From an uncultured Bacilli bacterium (GTDB taxonomy: Bacteria; Bacillota_I; Bacilli_A; RF39; UBA660), in NCBI GenBank assembly GCA_947591565.1, contig CANQDH010000071.1, forward strand, positions 1 to 5,218: 5,218 bases of DNA. The letters are read 5' to 3'. This document shows, piece by piece, positions 1 through 5,218 of this stretch. Every line of letters starts with the position of its first letter. The stretch's first letter is position 1. Position numbers and translations under genes: made by a program. The notes under the pieces were generated by a model. The model saw only the letters and a program-made list of their open reading frames with translations, made no database searches and had not been told where the DNA came from.

Positions 1-383
1 ATTAAATAAATAATATTTAAGTTACTAATACCTGATGTATCTTTAATAAACCAAGGTAAAAAAGGTAAAAGGATTAAACCTAAAACCAAAATAATCAAAC
101 CAATCACATAGTAAGTTTTTTTATAAAAATTCATTAAGGCTTTTATTTTGTTTTGATTATTTTCTTCTAAAGGTTTATATAAACAATAACTAATTGCTGT
201 ACTAATTCCAAGTTCACTTAAAGCAAGTAGTCCTAATACATTTGTAAGTAAGCCATTTATACCAAGATAGGTATCATTTAAAATTTTAATAAAGATAATA
301 CGTGATATAAATTTTAGAAGATTAAAAAATAAATTATTCACGAAATTACCTAAGATATTTTTAAGAGAGTTAACTGTACGCAA
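1..383 (-). CDS. Wzx-like oligosaccharide flippase, N-terminal part (cut by left edge)
   Basis: Multi-pass membrane protein of the polysaccharide flippase (MOP/Wzx) superfamily, expected to move lipid-linked oligosaccharide repeat units across the cytoplasmic membrane during surface glycan assembly. The 127 visible residues begin MRTVNSLKNI and carry the family's N-terminal pattern: a first hydrophobic helix at about residues 13-34, then YLGINGLLTNVLGLLALSELG at about 39-59, STAISYCLYKPL at 61-72, a cytoplasmic loop rich in Asn and Lys, and a strongly hydrophobic helix at about 92-113. The start is a TTG at 383-381. An in-frame TAA lies two codons upstream, a GGTAGGTG ribosome site (391-398) sits 7 nt before the TTG, and the resulting N-terminus matches the family. 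A strong promoter lies just upstream. Full-length relatives are usually 450-520 residues, so roughly the last three quarters lie outside the window. The sugar substrate cannot be told from this part. Confidence 0.88.
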   Translation of the reverse strand, partial: MRTVNSLKNILGNFVNNLFFNLLKFISRIIFIKILNDTYLGINGLLTNVLGLLALSELGISTAISYCLYKPLEENNQNKIKALMNFYKKTYYVIGLIILVLGLILLPFLPWFIKDTSGISNLNIIYL

Positions 384-414
384 AAGTTATCACCTACCAT
401 CTAAATCCATTAAT

Positions 415-443
415 ATTATACCAATTATATATATAATATTCAA
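415..443 (-). promoter_or_regulatory. Sigma-A type promoter of the flippase gene
   Basis: Read on the minus strand, TTGAAT (443-438) is followed by a 17-bp spacer and a perfect TATAAT (420-415), with TGG immediately before it forming an extended -10 box. Transcription should begin near 408, giving a leader of about 25 nt with the ribosome site inside it. This is a near-consensus promoter, so the flippase gene is probably well expressed and probably heads its own transcript. Confidence 0.8.
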
Positions 444-462
444 GGGGACAAGCGTGTTTAGA

Positions 463-491
463 TTGTGTTATTTTACTTAATATGATAAAAT
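463..491 (+). promoter_or_regulatory. Sigma-A type promoter of the acetyltransferase gene
   Basis: TTGTGT (463-468), a 17-bp spacer and TAAAAT (486-491) preceded by TGA (483-485) form an extended -10 promoter. Transcription should start near 498, leaving a leader of only about 16 nt before the ATG at 514, just enough for the GAGGT ribosome site. The -35 box differs from TTGACA at three positions and the -10 box from TATAAT at one, so it looks weaker than the divergent flippase promoter. A 19-bp gap (444-462) separates the two -35 boxes. Confidence 0.68.
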
Positions 492-513
492 AAGTATAGA
501 TGAGAGGTAAATT

Positions 514-1029
514 ATGAATAAAATATTTAAACGATTACGAATCGCCCTAATTTTAAATGCTGATAAAAGAACAAAATATATTATCAAACACAAAATTTTT
601 AAAGAAGTTGGAGAGCATTTTTACTTTCAGCCAAGGCTTATTCCGGCTGATCCTGAACTAATTAAATTTCATAATAACGTAACTGTTGCAAGTAATGTAA
701 CTTTTGTCAATCACGATATAATTGATAGAGTTTTAAATAATTTAGGAAAAGGTCATTTTGATTTTACGCGAGGCTGTATTGAAATTATGGATAATGTTTT
801 TATTGGAACCGGTACAACTATTTTACCTAATGTCAAAATTGGATCTAATGTCATTGTTGCAGCCGGAAGTGTCATAACCAAAGATGTTGAACCAAATTCT
901 GTTATAGCCGGAGTGCCTGCTAAAAAAATTGGCGAGTTTGATGCCTTTGTTCAAAAAAGAAAACATTTAAAATATTTAGATGATGATGCCTTATGGGACA
1001 AATTTCATAAGGAAAAAGGTTTGAAATAA
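514..1029 (+). CDS. Left-handed beta-helix (hexapeptide repeat) O-acetyltransferase
   Basis: Cytosolic acyl-CoA-dependent transferase of 171 residues, probably acetylating a sugar or sugar precursor used in surface polysaccharide. The C-terminal half has imperfect hexapeptide repeats (about residues 89-132: IEIMDNVFIGTGTTILPNVKIG and SNVIVAAGSVITKDV), ending in the family hallmark VIAGVPAKKIG (130-140). The motif FVNHD (64-68) places His67 where the catalytic base lies in the maltose/galactoside/WcaF-type acetyltransferases. The helical N-terminus (1-30) is basic. The start ATG follows a GAGGT ribosome site (504-508) by 5 nt. It has its own promoter and a terminator at its end, so it looks like a single-gene transcript, divergent from the flippase gene; this points to capsule or cell-wall glycan decoration. 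The acceptor is unknown, and serine or other small-molecule acetylation cannot be excluded from sequence alone. Confidence 0.85.
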   Translation: MNKIFKRLRIALILNADKRTKYIIKHKIFKEVGEHFYFQPRLIPADPELIKFHNNVTVASNVTFVNHDIIDRVLNNLGKGHFDFTRGCIEIMDNVFIGTGTTILPNVKIGSNVIVAAGSVITKDVEPNSVIAGVPAKKIGEFDAFVQKRKHLKYLDDDALWDKFHKEKGLK

Positions 1030-1048
1030 ATTCAAGCCTTTTTATTTT
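1013..1048. terminator. Bidirectional intrinsic terminator between convergent genes
   Basis: A 13-bp stem pairs 1013-1025 with 1031-1043 (one G-T wobble at 1020/1036) around a 5-nt loop at 1026-1030. On the plus strand it runs into a T-rich tract (1039-1048, TTTTTATTTT shifted over the stem base), ending the acetyltransferase transcript. On the minus strand the A-run at 1013-1017 gives a shorter U-tract, ending the operon that finishes at 1042. The acetyltransferase stop codon lies in the loop and the glycosidase stop codon in the right arm and tail, so both genes share the structure. Confidence 0.8.
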
Positions 1049-2055
1049 AAAATCCAAGCGTTAACTAAATATCTTTCACCGGTGTAGGTATATCCTGCTG
1101 GCTTATTGATAACTTTGCCATTAACAGCTAGAACGGAAGAACCTCCACCATCTAAGTTCGCAGCATTATGAGCCTTGTATCTTTTAAGAATCGTAATTAA
1201 ATCGTTCATGGAAGCCCCAATACTATATCCGGCTTGCCTTCCATCGATAACAAGGAATAAGACAATACCATCTTTTCTTTGAGCAATAGCTGTTCTTGGA
1301 GCTATACCATATCCCCCATTTCCAACAATCGTCGATGCTTCACCATTAACAATTAAGAATGGTCCAAATTCAACGGCATCACGCATGCCATGTTCAATAG
1401 CTTCCATAGCGCTTTCTTTCGTTAAAACTAAAACATTATCATAATTAAAGCCAATTAAACCGCCACCGCCAAAACCTGTTGAACCTCCTCTTGAAAAGAT
1501 TTTACCATCTTTAATAACTGTACCTGTTGCTCTAATAGCATTTCCGCCAATATTATATAAACCACTAGCATTCATAGCAATAAGTGCTTCATTTTCTGTT
1601 GCCATAACTGATAATTTTTGACCACCAACTTCTAGGCGACGAGCATTTACTAAACTAATTCTTGATGGGTCATAAATAACAACCATGTACCCTTTAGAAC
1701 CATTTTCATTAATTTCAACTATTTTATATAAATCATTATCAGGATCTCTTTTTAAAATTTGTTCTTCATAAATTGATTCATAATTACCATCATCATCACT
1801 ATTAAAAACAATATCTCCTGCATCAGTATTCGCATCAACTTCGGCAACATAATTATGACTTAAAGTTTCAGCAATCATTTTATCAGAATAAATAGTTCGT
1901 GCAAAATAATGATGACTCATAGATCCCATAGCTGTTGTAACTAAAAAATCTCGAAAAAAGGAAAAAGGTCCATATGCAACAAAGATTACAATAAGGGCTA
2001 AAAAATCCAATATTAAAAACATTATATTTATTTTTGAAAAGCGTTTTTTCTTCAT
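1042..2055 (-). CDS. Membrane-anchored phosphodiester glycosidase (NAGPA-domain) protein
   Basis: Protein of 337 residues in the phosphodiester glycosidase family (NAGPA domain, formerly DUF2233, often named 'exopolysaccharide biosynthesis protein'). The eukaryotic founder removes GlcNAc from GlcNAc-1-phosphate-6-mannose; bacterial members are thought to cleave sugar-phosphodiester bonds at the cell surface. A basic start (KKKRFSK) and one hydrophobic helix (about residues 11-29) look like an uncleaved signal anchor, placing the rest outside the membrane. An acidic linker (about 72-105) precedes the domain, which covers about 150-335 and contains the family signatures RTAIAQ (254-259), VIDGRQ (269-274) and NAANLDGGGSS (297-307). 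The start ATG has an AGGAAG ribosome site (2061-2066) 5 nt upstream, inside the end of the preceding gene, whose stop is 1 nt away. It is the last gene of the operon and ends in the shared terminator. Its true substrate is unknown. Confidence 0.88.
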   Translation of the reverse strand: MKKKRFSKINIMFLILDFLALIVIFVAYGPFSFFRDFLVTTAMGSMSHHYFARTIYSDKMIAETLSHNYVAEVDANTDAGDIVFNSDDDGNYESIYEEQILKRDPDNDLYKIVEINENGSKGYMVVIYDPSRISLVNARRLEVGGQKLSVMATENEALIAMNASGLYNIGGNAIRATGTVIKDGKIFSRGGSTGFGGGGLIGFNYDNVLVLTKESAMEAIEHGMRDAVEFGPFLIVNGEASTIVGNGGYGIAPRTAIAQRKDGIVLFLVIDGRQAGYSIGASMNDLITILKRYKAHNAANLDGGGSSVLAVNGKVINKPAGYTYTGERYLVNAWILK

Positions 2056-2056
2056 A

Positions 2057-3298
2057 CTATCTTCCTATCTCATATGGGTTATCTTTTGTCCCATCTCCAT
2101 TTAAAATAAAGATTTCTTTATCTAAATATAATACTGGTCTAATTTGATATGCTTCATCGATAAAATCCGCAAATAATCTTTTATGGTCGTTAATGACATA
2201 AATTGTTTCATCAGAACTATCTAGTGGTGTTAAGGTATAATAATTATCATAACTATTTATAAAGAAATCACCAATTTGCGGAAGTCCAACATTTAATAAA
2301 ACGGAATCATTATATGTATTTACATAACTATAATTATCAAAACTTCCAACATAATAATTACTTGGCACGATATAATCATTATTTTCTAAAAGATTATAAT
2401 AATCATTATTTAAAAAGTATCCTATACCCTCTTCATCATTTAATTTATTAGATTTATAAGAGAAAACTTCATCACTTGTCTCGTATCCTTCTAAAGCAAC
2501 CTTAATATTATCATTGGTATCAATAATACGCCATAATAAATTGTTATATTTAAGATATTCACCGATATAAGTACTTGAAAGTTGTTCTTTATAAGGAGCA
2601 TAGATAATATATGGATCTTCCTTTGTGCCTGAGCCACTTATATAATTATAACTACTATTTATGACAATAACAGGTCTTACATTAAAGGCATCATAATCAT
2701 TAGTTTCATCGGTAACTTCTCCATTTGCATTTACATAATTTCTATTATCACCTGCAAGCCAAAAGTTCGTACCATTTACTAAATAACTATCACTACCTAT
2801 TTTCTCAAACTCAGCTCTAGTTAAAAGTGAAACATAAGCATCATTTGTTAAAATATTACTTGATATAGTTTCCTTCAAACTTTTTTCAAAAACACCAGAA
2901 GATACATCATCAGTCTTATTAAGCCATGTATAAATATTTGATTCTTTAAAGGTTTTATCATCTTCCCAAGCCAAAATAGTTTGGCCTTCATCTGTTATAA
3001 GTTTTATATTATTATCTTTATCAAGTCCTATAATACGCCATAACCTGCCTACATAATATACATAATTATCCGTTGATTTAGGCCCATATAGGTATCCATC
3101 ACCATCTTCTAATAAACCATAATTAGTCCCTTCAATTCCCTTATTATTTATAAGTCTTTGATGAAAGGGAACAGGCACGTTCGTATTTGGTTGATGCTCA
3201 AGTTTATAATAATAAACTAAACGGTATCCATAAAAAAGAACTAATAAAAGTAAAAAGATGATACTTGCAACATTAATAATTTTTCTATATACTTTCAT
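2057..3298 (-). CDS. Membrane-anchored protein with two tandem WRII/GTKxxPY repeat domains
   Basis: I recognise no enzyme here. The 413-residue protein has a short basic N-terminus and one hydrophobic helix (about residues 8-26), then a large domain predicted to be extracytoplasmic. That domain is a duplication: unit 1 (about 79-232) starts NYVYYVGRLWRIIGLD and ends VRPVIVIN...GTKEDPYII; unit 2 (about 247-411) starts EYLKYNNLLWRIIDTN and ends IRPVLYLD...GTKDNPYEI. This layout resembles DUF6273-like surface domains common in gut Firmicutes. It is rich in Asn, Asp and Tyr. The start chosen is the ATG at 3298, with TTGGAG (3305-3310) 6 nt upstream. An in-frame ATG at 3316 would add six residues but has no ribosome site and would overlap the DUF4956 gene. 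The upstream stop is 1 nt away, so translation is probably coupled. A binding or scaffold role for the operon's product is a guess. Confidence 0.8.
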   Translation of the reverse strand: MKVYRKIINVASIIFLLLLVLFYGYRLVYYYKLEHQPNTNVPVPFHQRLINNKGIEGTNYGLLEDGDGYLYGPKSTDNYVYYVGRLWRIIGLDKDNNIKLITDEGQTILAWEDDKTFKESNIYTWLNKTDDVSSGVFEKSLKETISSNILTNDAYVSLLTRAEFEKIGSDSYLVNGTNFWLAGDNRNYVNANGEVTDETNDYDAFNVRPVIVINSSYNYISGSGTKEDPYIIYAPYKEQLSSTYIGEYLKYNNLLWRIIDTNDNIKVALEGYETSDEVFSYKSNKLNDEEGIGYFLNNDYYNLLENNDYIVPSNYYVGSFDNYSYVNTYNDSVLLNVGLPQIGDFFINSYDNYYTLTPLDSSDETIYVINDHKRLFADFIDEAYQIRPVLYLDKEIFILNGDGTKDNPYEIGR

Positions 3299-3299
3299 A

Positions 3300-3971
3300 C
3301 TACGCTCCAAAATCATTTTGATAACTTATAAGACTACTACTTTGCATACCTTCAACATCACCTAATTTATCAATAATTTTTTTCGTCTTATCTGTTAATT
3401 CCATTTCAAAAGTTAATTCAATTACACCTTTAGTTATAGACTTACTTTTTAATTTATATTTAGGTAAAGCGGTAATATATTTTTCAATACTTTCATCGAT
3501 ACTGCTATCATATTTTAAAATAACTAAATATTTAGGATTCGTTTTAAAGCCCATTATATAAGCAATATAAAAGAACAAACCTAAAATTAAAGCACCAATT
3601 AACGCTGGTAAATATAGATTTGCGCCAGCCATAATACCTGCTGTAATCGCCCAAAACATAAAACCTGTATCCATAGGTTCTTTAACTGCTGTTCGAAAAC
3701 GAACGATAGAAAGAGCTCCTACCATACCAAGTGATAAAGTAATATTTGAACTAATTGTTTGAATAATAAGCGTTGTTACAAGCGCAAGCATAATAACAGA
3801 TAACGAAAAACTTTTCGAATAAATAACCCCTGAATATGTTTTTTTATAAATCCAAATAATAAATAAACTTATAACAAATGAAGTAACTAATGATAAGATA
3901 ATACTTTGAACTGATATAGTTCCTGTGAACTGCGAAATAACACTTTTTTTAATAACATCTACAAAATTCAT
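3300..3971 (-). CDS. DUF4956 family membrane protein
   Basis: Integral membrane protein of 223 residues. Hydrophobic helices lie at about 24-41, 56-73, 77-90 and 104-141 (probably two helices). The family core LGMVGALSIVRFRT (81-94), followed by KEPMD (97-101) and FMFWAITAGIMAGA (104-117), is intact. The last 80 residues form a soluble alpha/beta tail (strands at about 146-152, 183-195 and 214-219), comparable to the small regulatory domains at the end of MgtC-like proteins. The biochemical function is not established; the gene typically accompanies VTC-domain and CotH genes, and a role as the membrane partner or channel of the VTC protein is a reasonable inference. The ATG at 3971 was chosen because AAAGGAG (3980-3986) lies 8 nt upstream; the longer open frame to 4061 lies inside the VTC gene and has no such site. 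The gap to the VTC gene is 13 nt. Confidence 0.88.
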   Translation of the reverse strand: MNFVDVIKKSVISQFTGTISVQSIILSLVTSFVISLFIIWIYKKTYSGVIYSKSFSLSVIMLALVTTLIIQTISSNITLSLGMVGALSIVRFRTAVKEPMDTGFMFWAITAGIMAGANLYLPALIGALILGLFFYIAYIMGFKTNPKYLVILKYDSSIDESIEKYITALPKYKLKSKSITKGVIELTFEMELTDKTKKIIDKLGDVEGMQSSSLISYQNDFGA

Positions 3972-3979
3972 AAAATCAA

Positions 3980-3986
3980 CTCCTTT
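3980..3986 (-). promoter_or_regulatory. Ribosome binding site deciding the DUF4956 start
   Basis: AAAGGAG on the minus strand, 8 nt before the ATG at 3971 and overlapping the VTC stop codon TAA (3987-3985). It is the best Shine-Dalgarno match in the operon and rules out the 30-residue longer N-terminal extension. Confidence 0.85.
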
Positions 3987-4656
3987 ATTTAATACTACGG
4001 CATTCGGCGAATTTCGAATAAGCACTTCTAAATGTTGGAACAGTGCATAAGATATCGGCAATTATTTCTGGTAATATTTCATTATATTTGACTTCTAAAA
4101 TAACTAAGTCATCATCTATAACTTTATATGTGCTATCTCGATAGTTAAATAAATCATAATTATACTTACTAGATGCAACATGGCTATCAAAAGTAACACG
4201 AACATCAGATACAGGATAAGTAAAGGCAAGTCTATCATAATCAACTATAACAGATGGTCTTAAAACTTTTAGCTTCATATCAACTAAAAATTCTTTTAGT
4301 AAATTATCGTTTGTTTTCATATAATACACGGTATTATGGATAATATTTTGACAAAGTTCTTTACTAATTAATGTTTGATCTTTACTTGTTAAATTATTAT
4401 GTTTTAATTTTCTTTCAAGTCTTATAAACTTATCATCTTGATTATAAAGTCTGATACGATATTTTTTACGATATAAAACGCCATCTAATTTTTCATAGTA
4501 AGCATCCGATGAAGGCGTATCAAAATAAAGACTTCTAATAAAATAACCATTTTGACCGTTATCATCTACTTTCATGATAAGAGATAACCTTTGTTTTAAT
4601 ATTTCAGCCATATTTTTATTTATGACATATTTAAGTTCATGTCTATATTTACGCAT
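3985..4656 (-). CDS. VTC-domain protein, polyphosphate polymerase family
   Basis: Cytosolic VTC-domain protein of 223 residues. The family's best-known member, yeast Vtc4, makes polyphosphate from ATP inside a beta-barrel tunnel lined with basic residues and metal-binding acids. The tunnel elements are visible in order: RHELKYVI (5-12), IRSLYFDT (40-47), YRKKYRIRLY (62-71), IRLERKLKH (78-86), ISKE (97-100), RPSVIVDYDRLAF (133-145), VRVTFD (152-157) and ILEVKYNE (186-193). All charged positions expected for activity appear present. Unlike the yeast protein there is no SPX domain and no membrane helix, so the neighbouring DUF4956 protein may anchor it. The start is the ATG at 4656, with GGTGAT (4661-4666) 4 nt upstream, pairing with the 16S tail at good alignment; an in-frame TTG four codons earlier is less likely. 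It overlaps the CotH gene by 8 bp. Polyphosphate synthesis by bacterial members of this cluster is not proven. Confidence 0.88.
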   Translation of the reverse strand: MRKYRHELKYVINKNMAEILKQRLSLIMKVDDNGQNGYFIRSLYFDTPSSDAYYEKLDGVLYRKKYRIRLYNQDDKFIRLERKLKHNNLTSKDQTLISKELCQNIIHNTVYYMKTNDNLLKEFLVDMKLKVLRPSVIVDYDRLAFTYPVSDVRVTFDSHVASSKYNYDLFNYRDSTYKVIDDDLVILEVKYNEILPEIIADILCTVPTFRSAYSKFAECRSIK

Positions 4657-5218
4657 TATAATCACCAAAATATTCTTTCATTTGGGTATCTGTTAAACCA
4701 AAATAAGACTTTATTTGCTTATATAAAATAGTTCTTCTACCCTTTATATAATCTTTTAATCTATCAACACTATCATTCCATACTTTCATCGATAAATATT
4801 CTCTATTCCAAACATCGAGTGTTCCTTGCCATCTTTCTTGATTTCTTGGCATTTCAGGAAGATATAAATTATATAATTCTTCTAATTTTTGATTTAATTT
4901 TTCATCAGTTAAATTATTATTTAAAATTTTACTAAACATTTCGAGAAAACTAGTCCTAAATTCTTGATTTTTTAGTAAATTACGCATTAAATCACTTGGT
5001 ATTTTGTATTCACTCATACCATCAGGATTCGTCATAAAGGTAAAATAATTAGTTTCTTTATAATACATTCCATAATCCAAATCATAAAAAATTAAATGCC
5101 ATTTACCATCATCAAAATCAGGATTCGAAAAGTACCTACAATTCATAATATCATTATTGGTAAAATACGTTTCCGCAACCCAAAAGGTAAGTAAACTATC
5201 GATATTAATTTTTTGTTT
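4649..5218 (-). CDS. CotH-type kinase-like protein, C-terminal part (cut by right edge)
   Basis: The last 189 residues of a CotH-family protein; the open frame continues to the window edge without a stop, so the internal ATG at 5146 is not the start. Bacillus subtilis CotH is a protein kinase-like enzyme that phosphorylates serines of spore coat proteins, and relatives occur in non-spore-formers. Visible family features are INIDSLLTFWVAETYFTNND (visible residues 4-23), a helix of the kinase-like core, and GKWHLIFYDLDYGM (39-52), whose DLD corresponds to the metal-binding acidic motif following the WxxxxYDLD strand. The following 100 residues are mostly helical (DLMRNLLKNQEFRTSFLEMF and onward), as is usual for the C-terminal lobe. 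The N-terminal half, including the nucleotide-binding region and any signal peptide, is outside the window. Its stop codon overlaps the VTC start (ATGCGTAA), indicating translational coupling. The target is unknown. Confidence 0.87.
   Translation of the reverse strand, partial: KQKINIDSLLTFWVAETYFTNNDIMNCRYFSNPDFDDGKWHLIFYDLDYGMYYKETNYFTFMTNPDGMSEYKIPSDLMRNLLKNQEFRTSFLEMFSKILNNNLTDEKLNQKLEELYNLYLPEMPRNQERWQGTLDVWNREYLSMKVWNDSVDRLKDYIKGRRTILYKQIKSYFGLTDTQMKEYFGDYNA

Noticed and set aside
384..513. Small RNA or riboswitch in the divergent gap
   Set aside because: The gap is fully accounted for by two promoters and short leaders of about 25 and 16 nt, too short for a riboswitch; no stable hairpin is visible.
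3972..4061. A 30-residue N-terminal extension of the DUF4956 gene starting at 4061
   Set aside because: The extension lies wholly or mostly within the VTC gene in another frame, has no ribosome site, and the family-like N-terminus starts at the ATG at 3971 with a strong AAAGGAG 8 nt upstream.
4657..4668. TTG at 4668 as the VTC start
   Set aside because: This TTG overlaps the GGTGAT ribosome site that serves the ATG at 4656, and the family motif RHELKY begins close to that ATG.
5144..5146. ATG at 5146 as the start of the CotH-type gene
   Set aside because: The frame stays open upstream to the window edge and those 24 codons read as CotH-family sequence (IDSLLTFWVAETYF), so the gene is longer than the window shows.
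1..5218. Mycoplasma-type code with TGA as tryptophan
   Set aside because: All genes are uninterrupted when read with the standard bacterial code and their tryptophans are TGG. The six visible stops are TAA or TAG, so TGA as stop is not seen, but nothing requires it to be a sense codon.
1..5218. CRISPR array, insertion sequence, tRNA or prophage parts
   Set aside because: I saw no regularly spaced direct repeats, terminal inverted repeats, transposase motifs or tRNA-like cloverleaf; coding genes fill nearly all the window.

Overview
The window is a low-GC, AT-rich stretch of bacterial DNA with short intergenic gaps, Gram-positive-type Shine-Dalgarno sequences and strong extended -10 promoters. 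All tryptophans are read from TGG and no gene is interrupted by TGA, so the standard bacterial code fits. Together with the protein families present, this suggests an uncultured, probably gut-associated member of the Bacillota (Bacilli/RF39- or Erysipelotrichales-like). That placement is an inference from style and not a proven assignment.

Left part (1-1048): a divergent pair of surface-polysaccharide genes. On the minus strand is the N-terminal third or so of a Wzx-type oligosaccharide flippase (runs off the left edge, TTG start at 383). On the plus strand is a complete 171-residue left-handed beta-helix acetyltransferase (514-1029). The 130-bp gap between them holds two back-to-back promoters, each with a 17-bp spacer and an extended TGn -10 box. 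The acetyltransferase ends in a hairpin that serves as a shared, bidirectional terminator with the convergent operon to its right.

Right part (1042-5218): a tightly packed minus-strand operon that starts beyond the right edge. In order of transcription it encodes a CotH-type kinase-like protein (5' end missing), a VTC-domain protein of the polyphosphate polymerase family, a DUF4956 membrane protein, a membrane-anchored protein made of two copies of a WRII...GTKxxPY repeat, and a membrane-anchored phosphodiester glycosidase (NAGPA family). Gene junctions are an 8-bp overlap, a 13-bp gap and two identical 1-bp gaps, so the five proteins are very likely made together.

CotH, VTC and DUF4956 genes recur as neighbours in many bacteria and are thought to form a membrane-associated phosphoryl-transfer module whose substrate is unknown. 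Here that module is joined to two anchored proteins predicted to lie outside the membrane, one of them in a family that cleaves sugar-phosphodiester bonds. The most interesting hypothesis is a surface or envelope system that makes and trims a phosphate-containing polymer or modified glycan. The sequence supports the gene grouping; the biochemical link is inference.
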